Assembly: GCF_027571405.1 (NCBI RefSeq)
Contig: NZ_CP092968.1
Coordinates: forward strand, 2,626,001-2,690,000
DNA: 64,000 nucleotides
Source of the DNA: Methylocystis parvus OBBP
GTDB lineage: Bacteria; Pseudomonadota; Alphaproteobacteria; Rhizobiales; Beijerinckiaceae
Direction of reading: 5' to 3'
The position numbers and the translations under genes were made by a program. Position 1 is the first letter of the stretch. Each line of letters starts with the position of its first letter. Under the pieces are notes generated by a model that was not told where the DNA came from, ran no database searches, and worked only from the letters and a program-made list of their open reading frames with translations. Below, in pieces: positions 17,720 to 26,874 of the stretch.

Positions 17720-19492
17720 CTAAACCAGCATCTTGCCCTTTTCGTCGATGATCGCGCCGATGTCGACGCCCGCGTCGTCCGAAAGATCGGCGAGCAGCAT
17801 GTCGTTATGCGCCTTGCCCGAGGGGATCATCGGGAAGCAGTTTTCGCTCTTCTCGACGAGGCAGTCGAAGATCACCGGGCCGTCATAATCGAGCATTTCC
17901 TGGATCGCCGCGTCGAGATCCTTCGGGTCCGAGCAGCGAATGCCCTTGGCGCCGAAGGCCTCCGCGAGCTTCACGAAATCGGGCAGCGCCTCGGAATAGC
18001 TGTGCGAATAGCGCCCGCCATGCAGCAATTCCTGCCACTGGCGCACCATGCCCATATATTCGTTGTTGAGGATAAAAATCTTCACCGGCAGGCGATACTG
18101 GATCGCCGTCGACATTTCCTGAATATTCATCAGGATCGAGGCTTCGCCCGCAATATCGATGACGAGCGCGCTCGGATGCGCGAGCTGCGCGCCGATCGCC
18201 GCCGGCAGGCCGTAGCCCATCGTGCCGAGCCCCCCGGACGTCATCCAGCGATTCGGCTCGTCGAAATGATAATGCTGCGCGGCCCACATCTGGTGCTGAC
18301 CGACTTCCGTCGTGACGTAGGAGTCGCGATCCTTCGTCAGCGCGTAGAGGCGCTGCACGGCGAATTGCGGCTTGATCGTCGTGTCGGAGTTGCGGAAGGC
18401 GAGAGATTTCTTGCCGCGCCATTCCTCGATCTGCGCCCACCAATGGTCGAGCGGCTGCTTGTCGGCGTGCATCGCCTCGGCGCGCCATGTGCGCACCATA
18501 GCTTCGAGCACATGCGCGCAGTCGCCGACGATGGCGAGGTCGACCTTGACGTTCTTGTTGATCGAGGAGCGGTCGATGTCGATGTGGATTTTCTTCGAGC
18601 CCGGCGAAAAAGCGTCGAGACGGCCGGTGATGCGGTCGTCGAAGCGCGAACCGACGGCGATCATCAGATCGCAATCATGCATCGCGTTGTTCGCTTCATA
18701 TGTGCCGTGCATGCCGAGCATGCCGAGCCAGTTCTGGCCTGAGCCCGGATAGGCGCCGAGCCCCATCAAGGTGGACGTGATGGGAAAGCCGGTGAGGCCG
18801 ACAAGCTCGCGCAGCAGCGTCGAGGCCGACGGGCCCGAATTGATGACGCCCCCGCCCGTGTAGAAAATCGGACGCTTGGCGGCGGCCATCATCTTCACGG
18901 CTTCACGGATCGATTCCATATCGGCGTCGAGCCTGGGCTGATAGGTTTTGTGCGCCGCGCCCCGCGGCGGCGCGTAGACGCCGCGTGCGAATTGCACGTC
19001 TTTGGGAATGTCGATGACGACCGGGCCGGGACGCCCCGAGGTCGCGACATAAAAAGCCTCGTGCAGCACGCGCGGCAGGTCCGCGATGCTCTTCACAAGA
19101 TAATTGTGCTTCGTGCAGTGGCGGGTGATGCCGACCGTGTCGCATTCCTGAAAGGCGTCGGAGCCGATGAGATGGGTCGGCACCTGGCCGGTGATGCAGA
19201 CGAGCGGGATCGAATCCATCAGCGCGTCGGTGAGGCCGGTGATGGTGTTGGTCGCGCCGGGACCGGAGGTGACCAGCAGCACGCCCACCTTGCCGGAGGA
19301 GCGGGCGTAGCCCTCGGCGGCGTGCGCCGCCCCCTGCTCGTGGCGGACGAGGATGTGCTGCACCTTTTCCTGATGGAAGAGGACGTCATAGATCGGAAGG
19401 ACCGCGCCGCCGGGATAGCCGAAGAGAATCTCGACGCCCTGATCCTTCAGGGCCTCGACCACCATTTCCGCGCCGGTCATTTCCTTCGACAT
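17720..19492 (-). CDS. ilvB: Acetolactate synthase large (catalytic) subunit
   Basis: 590 residues of the thiamine-diphosphate enzyme family: an N-terminal PYR domain with the catalytic Glu ([20 protein letters not shown]), a central FAD-binding domain, and a C-terminal PP domain with the TPP motif ([16 protein letters not shown] ending near [11 protein letters not shown]). It makes acetolactate and acetohydroxybutyrate. ATG at 19492 ([10 protein letters not shown]) was chosen; the frame upstream runs through an attenuator hairpin and is not coding. Expression is probably controlled by the leader peptide and terminator upstream. Confidence 0.96.
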   Translation of the reverse strand: MSKEMTGAEMVVEALKDQGVEILFGYPGGAVLPIYDVLFHQEKVQHILVRHEQGAAHAAEGYARSSGKVGVLLVTSGPGATNTITGLTDALMDSIPLVCITGQVPTHLIGSDAFQECDTVGITRHCTKHNYLVKSIADLPRVLHEAFYVATSGRPGPVVIDIPKDVQFARGVYAPPRGAAHKTYQPRLDADMESIREAVKMMAAAKRPIFYTGGGVINSGPSASTLLRELVGLTGFPITSTLMGLGAYPGSGQNWLGMLGMHGTYEANNAMHDCDLMIAVGSRFDDRITGRLDAFSPGSKKIHIDIDRSSINKNVKVDLAIVGDCAHVLEAMVRTWRAEAMHADKQPLDHWWAQIEEWRGKKSLAFRNSDTTIKPQFAVQRLYALTKDRDSYVTTEVGQHQMWAAQHYHFDEPNRWMTSGGLGTMGYGLPAAIGAQLAHPSALVIDIAGEASILMNIQEMSTAIQYRLPVKIFILNNEYMGMVRQWQELLHGGRYSHSYSEALPDFVKLAEAFGAKGIRCSDPKDLDAAIQEMLDYDGPVIFDCLVEKSENCFPMIPSGKAHNDMLLADLSDDAGVDIGAIIDEKGKMLV

Positions 19493-19525
19493 GGTCAATT
19501 CCGTTTCTTCATTCTTGCGGGCAAC

Positions 19526-19547
19526 AAAAAAGGCCCTGTCGGGCCTC
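19526..19547 (-). terminator. Attenuator terminator in the ilvB leader
   Basis: On the minus strand AGGCCC-GACA-GGGCCT followed by a run of U: a six-pair GC-rich stem, tetraloop and U-tract, about 30 bases before the ilvB start. A terminator placed before the gene, behind a leader peptide with branched-chain codons, is the arrangement of ribosome-mediated attenuation. Confidence 0.75.
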
Positions 19548-19575
19548 GGGTCAAGCGCCATCGGCGGATTGCGGG

Positions 19576-19626
19576 CTACCCCCGCTCCGTCTCCGGCGCC
19601 AAATCTACTACGAGAAGACCGCGCAT
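19576..19626 (-). CDS. ilvB leader peptide (attenuation)
   Basis: A 16-residue [19 protein letters not shown], with Leu-Leu-Val-Val-Asp-Leu at positions 4-9 (codons CTT CTC GTA GTA GAT TTG). It ends 29 bases before the intrinsic terminator that precedes ilvB. Ribosome stalling at Leu/Val codons when these amino acids are scarce would be expected to prevent the terminator. A weak promoter (TTGATT-N16-TTAACC at 19683-19656) lies upstream. The Shine-Dalgarno is poor. Not found by ordinary ORF size cutoffs. Confidence 0.7.
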   Translation of the reverse strand: MRGLLVVDLAPETERG

Positions 19627-19754
19627 CGCGCCCCGCTACTTTGTTGACCCCGCAAGGTTAAGGGAGGCGCGGGGGAGAATCAAGGGACGAAGAAAGCAGG
19701 ACTGAGGCGATCTGACGGATGCTGGGCATGAGCCAATCCCTTGCATGTTTGCCA

Positions 19755-19856
19755 TGGCCCCGCGGAGCGGGTCGGGTGGGGTTTGCATGGGACTGAAGCG
19801 CACGGACCCCACCCGGCGGGCCGGTGCGGCCGCCGCCCTCCCCGTGAAGGGGAGGG
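19755..19856. repeat. Dispersed palindromic repeat, copy 1 (truncated)
   Basis: Contains the GGGTGGGG core, ACCCCACCCGGCGG and the right outer hairpin CTCCCCGTGAAGGGGAGG, but lacks the left outer hairpin seen in the copies at 22294 and 58207. Lies between the ilvB leader and the GST gene. Confidence 0.75.
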
Positions 19857-19897
19857 ATGAACTCGCGCCCGACATTGGCTCTCTCATCACGGTCGGC

Positions 19898-20515
19898 TCA
19901 CGCTCCCTCCGCCTCCAGCGCCTTCCGCACGGCCGGGTCCGCCGCCATCATGTCATGATGCGCCCGCACATTGGGAAACTCCGTAAGCCCGTCATCGAGA
20001 AGTTTCTGCGCCCAGCGCTCCATGGGGAAGACATAGGCGTCGAGATAGCTGCGCTTGTCGCCGAGGAAGTAGCGCCGCCCCGTCAGATGCGCCTCGATCA
20101 GCGCGAATTTCTTGTGCGCCAGAACCTTCGCGGCCTCGCGAATGTCCTCGAAAGCCTCCTTCTCCCGCGCCCGCGTGTAGCGGTTCGGCAGAAAGAGCGG
20201 GAAAAAGGCGGGATGCAGATCGCCGGTGATGAAGAAACTCCAGCGGTCGGCCTCCGCCTGCTCGCGCTCGCCTCCCGCGACGTCGAGCCCGGCCTGCGGG
20301 AAGCGGCGCGCCAGAAAGCGCAGGATCGCGGCGTCTTGCGTCAGGACCCAGCCTTCGCCGTCATCGAGCGCCGGAACCGCCCCGGCCGGATTGACCTTCA
20401 GATAATCCTTGTCGCCAAATTCGACTTCCCTGGTCGCGTAAGGCGCGCCGATCCATTCGAGCGCGATATGAGCGGCGAGCGAGCAGGCGCCGGGGTGGTA
20501 ATAGAGCGTAAGCAT
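19898..20515 (-). CDS. Glutathione S-transferase family protein
   Basis: 205 residues. Thioredoxin-like N-terminal domain starting MLTLYYHPGACSLAAHIALE, with the cis-Pro loop (AVPAL) and the glutathione gamma-glutamyl contact region (DAAILRFLARRFP), then an all-helical C-terminal domain. The N-terminal YHPGACS is the form of bacterial beta-class-like GSTs. ATG at 20515 chosen because it opens directly on the first beta strand. Substrate unknown. Confidence 0.88.
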   Translation of the reverse strand: MLTLYYHPGACSLAAHIALEWIGAPYATREVEFGDKDYLKVNPAGAVPALDDGEGWVLTQDAAILRFLARRFPQAGLDVAGGEREQAEADRWSFFITGDLHPAFFPLFLPNRYTRAREKEAFEDIREAAKVLAHKKFALIEAHLTGRRYFLGDKRSYLDAYVFPMERWAQKLLDDGLTEFPNVRAHHDMMAADPAVRKALEAEGA

Positions 20516-20739
20516 GGCAGGGCTCCCTTGGCGGACGCCCCGCAACAATTAGGGGGCGCGCGGAGCCGTTCCGCCGAAAGCGCGGCCTCGCTGGCCGCAG
20601 AATACGATCAGCTCATTGTTTCGCCAGAAAAAGATTCGGAAACGAAGCAGAGATTCCGCAGCGCAATATCGCCTGCATCCTGATGTAGATATGATTGAGC
20701 TCCGCCAACCCGCTGAGCGATCTTGAGGGAGAATGGCTT

Positions 20740-20946
20740 GTGAAGACGATGCTGGTCATCGCCTATTTGATGGGCGATCATGTCATCGACACAGAGACTC
20801 TGGACGCCGCCAATATGGAGGCGTGCAAAACCACAAAGGAGCTCGCGCTGGCGGCCAATACGCCGATAACGACGCGCTACGGCTCCAACGTGAAAATCTC
20901 CGCCGAGTGCAAACAGGTCGCAAGCGCGGCTGAACGGAAAATGTAA
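20740..20946 (+). CDS. Small hypothetical protein (68 aa)
   Basis: GTG at 20740 follows GAGGGAGA at suitable spacing and opens MKTMLVIAYLMGDHVID. The N-terminus is mildly hydrophobic; the rest is polar with two Cys (residues 29 and 57). No family recognised. GC-rich inverted repeats follow the stop. The ATG a few bases upstream is in another frame and gives a His/Arg-rich product, so it was rejected. Confidence 0.5.
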   Translation: MKTMLVIAYLMGDHVIDTETLDAANMEACKTTKELALAANTPITTRYGSNVKISAECKQVASAAERKM

Positions 20947-20956
20947 CGCCCGGCGA

Positions 20957-21001
20957 AACCGGCCGAGCGGCCGGTTCATGCAAGGCGCCAGCTCCGCCCG
21001 G
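20957..21001 (+). terminator. Two stem-loops after the 68-residue gene
   Basis: First AACCGGCC-GAGC-GGCCGGTT (20957-20976), then the palindrome CCGCCCGGGCGG (20984-20995) followed by GCTTTT. The second has a short T-run and is the more likely terminator. Confidence 0.5.
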
Positions 21002-21074
21002 GCGGGCTTTTGCAGCCGGGATTTGTCCCGCCCGGAAAAAGATCCTTCATCGAGAAACGAGCGCGCGGCGCAAA

Positions 21075-21590
21075 ATGAAACTCAGCAGCAGGCTTCGGAC
21101 GCATCAGTGGAAGGCGAGTTCGCTGTCGCCGGGCGATCATGGTTGGGAATATTGCGACGACCCGATAAAGGCGGCGGATTTGCTGGACGAATGCGAAGCG
21201 GCCATTCGGGACGTCGCGGCCTTCGCCGAGAAGTCGGAGACGAGCGGCGACGCCGTCTTTCCGCAAGGCGTCCTCGCGGGCGCGCGCGCCGCGCTTGCGA
21301 AGCTGCTCGGACGCCCGATCGAAAGCGACGTTACGGCGGTCTACGTCCGGGAGGACAATAGGAGCCGGGCGCTGCCCCTGGATGTCGACGCCGCGATCGA
21401 CATTATTCGGGAAGAATTCATCGCCGGTCATACGCACGGAACGCTTTGCGCAACGGACGCCGCCGCGAATGAGGTCGCCGCGCCCCTCCATGCCGAGACC
21501 GGGAAGGATTGGATGACTTTCGAGGTTGCGGCCAGAAACTGGCTCGTCGACGTCCGAGACGCGGCTCTGCGTAAAACGCCGCGGACCTAA
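21075..21590 (+). CDS. Hypothetical protein (171 aa)
   Basis: The product starts MKLSSRLRTHQWKASSLSPG and is soluble with a mostly helical middle (DDPIKAADLLDECEAAIRDV) and acidic stretches; balanced composition distinguishes it from the Arg-rich antisense frame over the same bases. The Shine-Dalgarno is weak, so the start could be internal. Convergent with the TetR gene downstream (two bases between stops). No family recognised. Confidence 0.5.
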   Translation: MKLSSRLRTHQWKASSLSPGDHGWEYCDDPIKAADLLDECEAAIRDVAAFAEKSETSGDAVFPQGVLAGARAALAKLLGRPIESDVTAVYVREDNRSRALPLDVDAAIDIIREEFIAGHTHGTLCATDAAANEVAAPLHAETGKDWMTFEVAARNWLVDVRDAALRKTPRT

Positions 21591-21592
21591 CA

Positions 21593-22240
21593 TCAGGAAT
21601 GAGAGGCGCCGGTCGGATCGCGCCGGGGCTGCGCCGCCGCCTTCTCCACAGCCGCCGCCATCACTCCCTGCACGGCCCCTTCCAGCACCATCGCCGGATC
21701 GGCTGTTTTCGCGGGGTCGAAATGGCCGGAGATCGTCAACATCGCGACGCCATGGGCGAGCGCCCATATCTGCAGCGCCACATGCCGCGCGCCCTGGGCT
21801 GGCGCGCCCGCCTGTTGCAGCCAGGCGACCACGGCGCGCCACAGAATTTCCAGCGCATGGTCGGCCGCGCCGCCAGCGCCTGGATCGGCAAGAGTGGCGG
21901 CCTGGCCGAACATGGCGGCGTAGAGGCCCGGCTCCTCGCGGGCGAATTTGAGATAAGCGGCGCACATCGCGCCCATGGCGGCCTTGGCCTCGGGCCGGCC
22001 CTCGTCCCAGGCCGTCTCTATCCGAGCGCCGAATGTTTCAAAACCCTGCCGCGCGATCTCGGCCAGCAACGCGTCGCGTCCGGAGAAATGCCGGTAGGGG
22101 GCGGCCGCGGTGACGCCGGCGCGGCGGGCGGCCTCGGTCAAAGTGAGGGCCGAAGGGCCGCCCTCAGCCAGAATTTCGATTCCCGCGTCGACCAGCGCCT
22201 GCTTGAGCGAACCGTGATGATAGCGGCGTTTTACGTGCAT
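21593..22240 (-). CDS. TetR/AcrR family transcriptional regulator
   Basis: 215 residues with an N-terminal helix-turn-helix (about 8-55; LTLTEAARRAGVTAAAPYRHF) and a C-terminal ligand-binding domain of the TetR_C_33/WHG kind (EEPGLYAAMF, WALAHGVAMLTISG). Probably represses a neighbouring or distant gene; no operator was identified. A dispersed repeat lies just upstream of it. Confidence 0.88.
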   Translation of the reverse strand: MHVKRRYHHGSLKQALVDAGIEILAEGGPSALTLTEAARRAGVTAAAPYRHFSGRDALLAEIARQGFETFGARIETAWDEGRPEAKAAMGAMCAAYLKFAREEPGLYAAMFGQAATLADPGAGGAADHALEILWRAVVAWLQQAGAPAQGARHVALQIWALAHGVAMLTISGHFDPAKTADPAMVLEGAVQGVMAAAVEKAAAQPRRDPTGASHS

Positions 22241-22293
22241 CGGGTTCGCTCAGGACGCGCTGCGTTCATTCACACCGCCGGGCGTGAGCTCAT

Positions 22294-22420
22294 CCCTCCC
22301 CTTTACGGGGAGGGTGGACCAGCGAAGCTGGGCCGGGTGGGGTATAGCCCCCACCATGGTCGTCGCTGCGCGAACCCCACCCGGCGGTCTTCGACCGCCG
22401 ACCTCCCCGTAAAGGGGAGG
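22294..22420. repeat. Dispersed palindromic repeat, copy 2
   Basis: 127 bases with hairpins at both ends: CCCTCCCC-TTTA-CGGGGAGGG on the left and CCTCCCC-GTAAA-GGGGAGG on the right. Between them GGGTGGGG and CCCCACCC are complementary, so the whole unit folds as one large cruciform. Lies between the TetR and yebC genes. Confidence 0.9.
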
Positions 22421-22451
22421 TATTGGGATCAGCCTCGCAAGACAGTCGTTG

Positions 22452-23198
22452 TCAACCCGCGAGCTTCGCCATCAGCGCGTCGGAAATCTCGAAGTTGGCG
22501 TAGACGTTCTGCACGTCGTCATTATCCTCGAGCGCACCCACGAGCTTGACGATTTTCTCGCCCGCCTCATCGTCGACCTTGATCGTGTTCTGCGGCCGCC
22601 AGACGAGCGCCGCCTTTTTCGGCTCGCCGAGCTTCTCTTCCAGCGCCTTGGCCACGTCGCGCAGGGTCTCGAGCGATGTGATGATTTCGTGGCTCTCATC
22701 GGTCGAGGATACGTCGTCGGCGCCCGCCTCGATCGCGGCCTCCATCATCGCGTCCTCGGACGCGACCTTCTTGTCGAATTCGATGAAGCCGACCCGGTCG
22801 AACATGAAGGAAACGGCGCCCGTCTCGGCGAGCGCCCCGCCCGCCTTGGTGAAATAGGACCGCACCTCGCCCGCCGTACGATTGCGATTGTCGGTCAGCG
22901 CCTCGATGATGACGGCGACGCCGCCCGGCGCGTAGCCCTCGTAGCGCACCTCGTCGTAATTCTCCGAATCGGCGCCCGCGGCCTTCTTGATCGCGCGGTC
23001 TATATTGTCTTTCGGCATGTTCTCGGCCTTGGCGGCGAGAATCGCGGCGCGCAGCCGGGCGTTCATGTTGGGGTCGGGAAGGCCCGCCTTGGCGGCGACG
23101 GTGATTTCGCGGGCGAGCTTGGAGAAGAGCTTGGAGCGGATCGCGTCCTGCTTGCCCTTCTTGTGCATAATATTCTTGAACTGACTATGCCCGGCCAT
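22452..23198 (-). CDS. yebC: YebC/PmpR family protein (TACO1-type)
   Basis: 248 residues, full length, with the canonical start [19 protein letters not shown] and the conserved core [21 protein letters not shown]. Long called a transcriptional regulator; members of the family have more recently been linked to relieving ribosome stalling in translation. Cytosolic. Commonly found near ruvC in other genomes, but ruvC is not in this window. Confidence 0.95.
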   Translation of the reverse strand: MAGHSQFKNIMHKKGKQDAIRSKLFSKLAREITVAAKAGLPDPNMNARLRAAILAAKAENMPKDNIDRAIKKAAGADSENYDEVRYEGYAPGGVAVIIEALTDNRNRTAGEVRSYFTKAGGALAETGAVSFMFDRVGFIEFDKKVASEDAMMEAAIEAGADDVSSTDESHEIITSLETLRDVAKALEEKLGEPKKAALVWRPQNTIKVDDEAGEKIVKLVGALEDNDDVQNVYANFEISDALMAKLAG

Positions 23199-23293
23199 CG
23201 TCCTTCGCCCTTAAGTCCTCTTGTCAATGCCATTAGCGGCGTCGGGGCCGTCTATACCCTTCGGCGAGGCGGAAATAAAGAAAGGCGCTTTTC

Positions 23294-24247
23294 ATGAGCC
23301 GCGAGGAGGAAGGCGCGAGCCGGGAGCCGAACCCGCCGAACCCCGTGCTCAGGGCGGAGCCTCTGCCCGAAGAGCGACCGAAACCCGCCCATGAGGACCC
23401 CGAGGCCGCGCAACGCGTCGCCGCGCTGCTGTCCAGCCCCGCCTATCGCGAGGCCGATTCGGACTTCGCGTTCCTCGATTCCGACGACGCGCGCGGCCCG
23501 CGGCTCGAGCTCGACTATCTGAAGGCCGAGCTGCTGTTGCGCCGGCACGGGATCACGGGCGGCGTCGTGGTCTTCGGTTCGACGCGCATCGTCGAACCCG
23601 CAACGGCGGCGGCGAGATTGGCCGAGGCGCGGGACGCCGCGCGCGTCCGCCCGGACGACGCCGAGGCCGCCCGTCGGCTGCGGATCGCCGAACGCGTCGC
23701 GCAGAAGGCGCCTTACTATCAGATCGCGCGCGATCTCGGCCGGATCGTCGGAGAGGCGGGCATGCGGCGCGAGGGCGGGCGTCTCGCCATTGTGACGGGG
23801 GGCGGCCCCGGGATCATGGAGGCGGCCAATCGCGGAGCTTTCGACGCCGGCGCGCCCAATGTCGGCCTCAATATCTCGCTGCGGCGCGAACAGTTCCCCA
23901 ATCCCTACGTCACCCCCGAGCTTTGTTTCCGCTTCCACTATTTCGCGATGCGCAAGCTGCATTTCATGCTGCGCGCGCAGGCGCTGGTCGCCTTTCCGGG
24001 CGGTTACGGAACATTGGACGAACTGTTCGAGACGCTGACGCTCGCGCAAACCCGCGTCACCAAGCCCATGCCGATCGTCCTTGTCGGCGAAGCCTATTGG
24101 CGGCGGGTTTTCGATCCGGATTTTCTGGTCGAGGAGGGAGTCATCACACCGGAGGACCGGGGCCTGTTCTGGTACGCCGAAACGGCGGACGACATCTGGA
24201 ACGGGATTTTGCGCTGGCGCGAAAAGGCCGGCGATCCATTGCTTTAA
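23294..24247 (+). CDS. LOG family protein (TIGR00730-type, cytokinin riboside phosphoribohydrolase fold)
   Basis: 317 residues. The Rossmann-like core carries GGGPGIMEAANRG and PGGYGTLDELFE, the two motifs that define LOG proteins and their phosphoribohydrolase site. The N-terminal 80 residues are a Pro/Glu-rich extension plus a helix, longer than in plant LOGs (about 220 residues). Many bacterial members cleave nucleoside 5'-monophosphates. Divergent from yebC. Confidence 0.88.
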   Translation: MSREEEGASREPNPPNPVLRAEPLPEERPKPAHEDPEAAQRVAALLSSPAYREADSDFAFLDSDDARGPRLELDYLKAELLLRRHGITGGVVVFGSTRIVEPATAAARLAEARDAARVRPDDAEAARRLRIAERVAQKAPYYQIARDLGRIVGEAGMRREGGRLAIVTGGGPGIMEAANRGAFDAGAPNVGLNISLRREQFPNPYVTPELCFRFHYFAMRKLHFMLRAQALVAFPGGYGTLDELFETLTLAQTRVTKPMPIVLVGEAYWRRVFDPDFLVEEGVITPEDRGLFWYAETADDIWNGILRWREKAGDPLL

Positions 24248-24380
24248 TCGCATTATTCCCGGCTGCGTTCGCCGCGCCGCCGACAAACTTCAACGGCCGT
24301 CATTGTAACCGCGCATTTGCGCGCCTATCTGTCAGGCGCGCGCGGCGCAGCGCCGCCCGAGTTTCATAGGAGGTTTCTGC

Positions 24381-24737
24381 ATGAGCTGGCTGAAGGCAAT
24401 CGTTGGCGGCGCCATTGGCGCGGAAGCGCTCACCCTCATCAAGGGCTATGTGGAAAAAGAAGGCGGCCTCGACGCGGTGGTGAAGAAATTCGAGACCGGC
24501 GGTTATAAGAAGCAGGTCGAATCCTGGGTTTCCACGGGTCAGAATCAGGCGATCAGCGCCATCGAAGTCGGTCAGGCTCTCGGCATCGAGAAAATCAAGA
24601 AGCTGGCCGACGCGGCCGGCATCGATGTGAGCAAGGCTCGCGACCTGTTCGCCGAATATCTGCCGGTCGCGATCGACAAGGCGACGCCCGAGGGCAAGCT
24701 GCCGGCCCCCGTAAAGGACGAGTCCAAGAAGGCCTGA
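24381..24737 (+). CDS. YidB/DUF937-like protein
   Basis: 118 residues with a strong ribosome binding site (ATAGGAGGTTTCTGC before ATG). The Gly-rich start (MSWLKAIVGGAIGAEAL) is followed by helices with GGLDAVVKKFETGG and a Lys/Pro-rich tail; the pattern matches the YidB/DUF937 family. Soluble; function unknown. Followed by a strong terminator. Confidence 0.75.
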   Translation: MSWLKAIVGGAIGAEALTLIKGYVEKEGGLDAVVKKFETGGYKKQVESWVSTGQNQAISAIEVGQALGIEKIKKLADAAGIDVSKARDLFAEYLPVAIDKATPEGKLPAPVKDESKKA

Positions 24738-24763
24738 GCCTTTTCGCGGTAAGAAAAGGGTTT

Positions 24764-24795
24764 CGCCGCCGGGCAAACGCTTCCGGCGGCGTTTT
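24764..24795 (+). terminator. Rho-independent terminator
   Basis: Nine-base stem CGCCGCCGG / CCGGCGGCG with a 10-base loop, followed by TTTT. About 27 bases after the stop of the YidB-like gene. Confidence 0.85.
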
Positions 24796-24877
24796 CGCGC
24801 CCGGGCGTGGCCGTTTCGGCCCCGACTTGCCTCACGAGCGTCGATTCTTTAAGCCCTGTGGCCGGAAACCTCGATAG

Positions 24878-25867
<990 letters not shown>

Positions 25868-25890
25868 TCTAAACGCGAAAAGGCGCGACG

Positions 25891-26874
25891 ATGGCGGCCT
25901 ATGAGCGGATCTTCCTGACGGGCGGCGCGGGCTTTGTGGGCTCTCATGTCGCGGCGGCGCTCGCGGCCGCCTATCCGGACGCTCGACGCGCCATCCTGCT
26001 GCGGCCCGGGGAAACAGGCGCAAACCCGGCCTTTACGCCCGTCGCCGGCGACCTTCTGGATGAGGTCGCAATCGAGAGGATCGTCGCCGAATTGCGGCCC
26101 GATCTCGTCGTGCATCTCGCCGGCCAGGCCTCGATCGGCCAGGCCGCCAAGGCGGCGGAAACGACGTGGCGCGTCAATTTCCACGGCGCCTTTTCGCTCG
26201 GCGCCGCCCTCGCCCGCCATGCGCCGCAGGCCGTCGTCCTCTTCTCCTCCACCGCCGCCGCCTATGGCGCGAGTTTTCGCGACGGCGCGCTCACCGAGGA
26301 GGCGGCGGTCAGGCCGATGGACGTCTACAGCCGTTCCAAGGTCGCGGCCGAAAGCGCGCTCGGCGACGTGATCGGCGAGGAGGCGCGGCTGATCGTGGCG
26401 CGGCCGGTCAATCATTCCGGCCCCGGCCAGAGAAGCCGCAATTTCGTTCTCGCCTCCTTCGCCGCTCAGATCGCCGCGATCGAGGCGGGCGAAGCGGAGC
26501 CGCGCATGAAGGTCGGCGACCTTTCCAAGGCGCGCGACTTTCTCGACGTGCGCGACGTGGTCGACGCCTATATGCGGCTGATCGCCCGGGCGCGCGACCT
26601 GCCCGAGCGCGTTTCAATCTTCAATATTGGCTCGGGCGAGGCCCGCACGATCGCCTCGCTCCTCGAGGAGATGCGGGCGCTCGCGCGCGTTCCCTTCGAG
26701 GTCGAGGTCGATCCGAAATTGCTGCGCCCTTCCGGGACGGACATCGCCAGCGTCGCCTGCGACGCGACGAAGCTGCGCAAGGCGACCGGGTGGAGGCCGC
26801 GTTTTTCCGCGAGGGACATGCTCGGCGCGCTGCTCGACGAATGGCGCGCGGCAGTCGCGAGCGGCCAGGCATGA
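25891..26874 (+). CDS. rmd: NAD-dependent epimerase/reductase, probable GDP-4-keto-6-deoxy-D-mannose reductase
   Basis: 327 residues, extended SDR: TGGAGFVGSHVA at the N-terminus and the Tyr-Lys pair in YSRSKVAAE, with NHSGPGQRSRNFV as in Rmd. It follows gmd, whose product is its likely substrate, giving GDP-D-rhamnose; a fucose-type reductase (Fcl) is less likely as the sequence lacks its epimerase features by eye. The stop overlaps the glycosyltransferase start (ATGA). Confidence 0.82.
   Translation: MAAYERIFLTGGAGFVGSHVAAALAAAYPDARRAILLRPGETGANPAFTPVAGDLLDEVAIERIVAELRPDLVVHLAGQASIGQAAKAAETTWRVNFHGAFSLGAALARHAPQAVVLFSSTAAAYGASFRDGALTEEAAVRPMDVYSRSKVAAESALGDVIGEEARLIVARPVNHSGPGQRSRNFVLASFAAQIAAIEAGEAEPRMKVGDLSKARDFLDVRDVVDAYMRLIARARDLPERVSIFNIGSGEARTIASLLEEMRALARVPFEVEVDPKLLRPSGTDIASVACDATKLRKATGWRPRFSARDMLGALLDEWRAAVASGQA

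Noticed and set aside
20976..21965. Minus-strand ORF of 329 codons overlapping the 171-residue gene and the TetR gene
   Set aside because: Arg-rich composition and overlap with the clear TetR frame; not coding.
23252..24286. Minus-strand ORF over the LOG gene
   Set aside because: Shadow frame; the plus-strand frame carries both LOG motifs.
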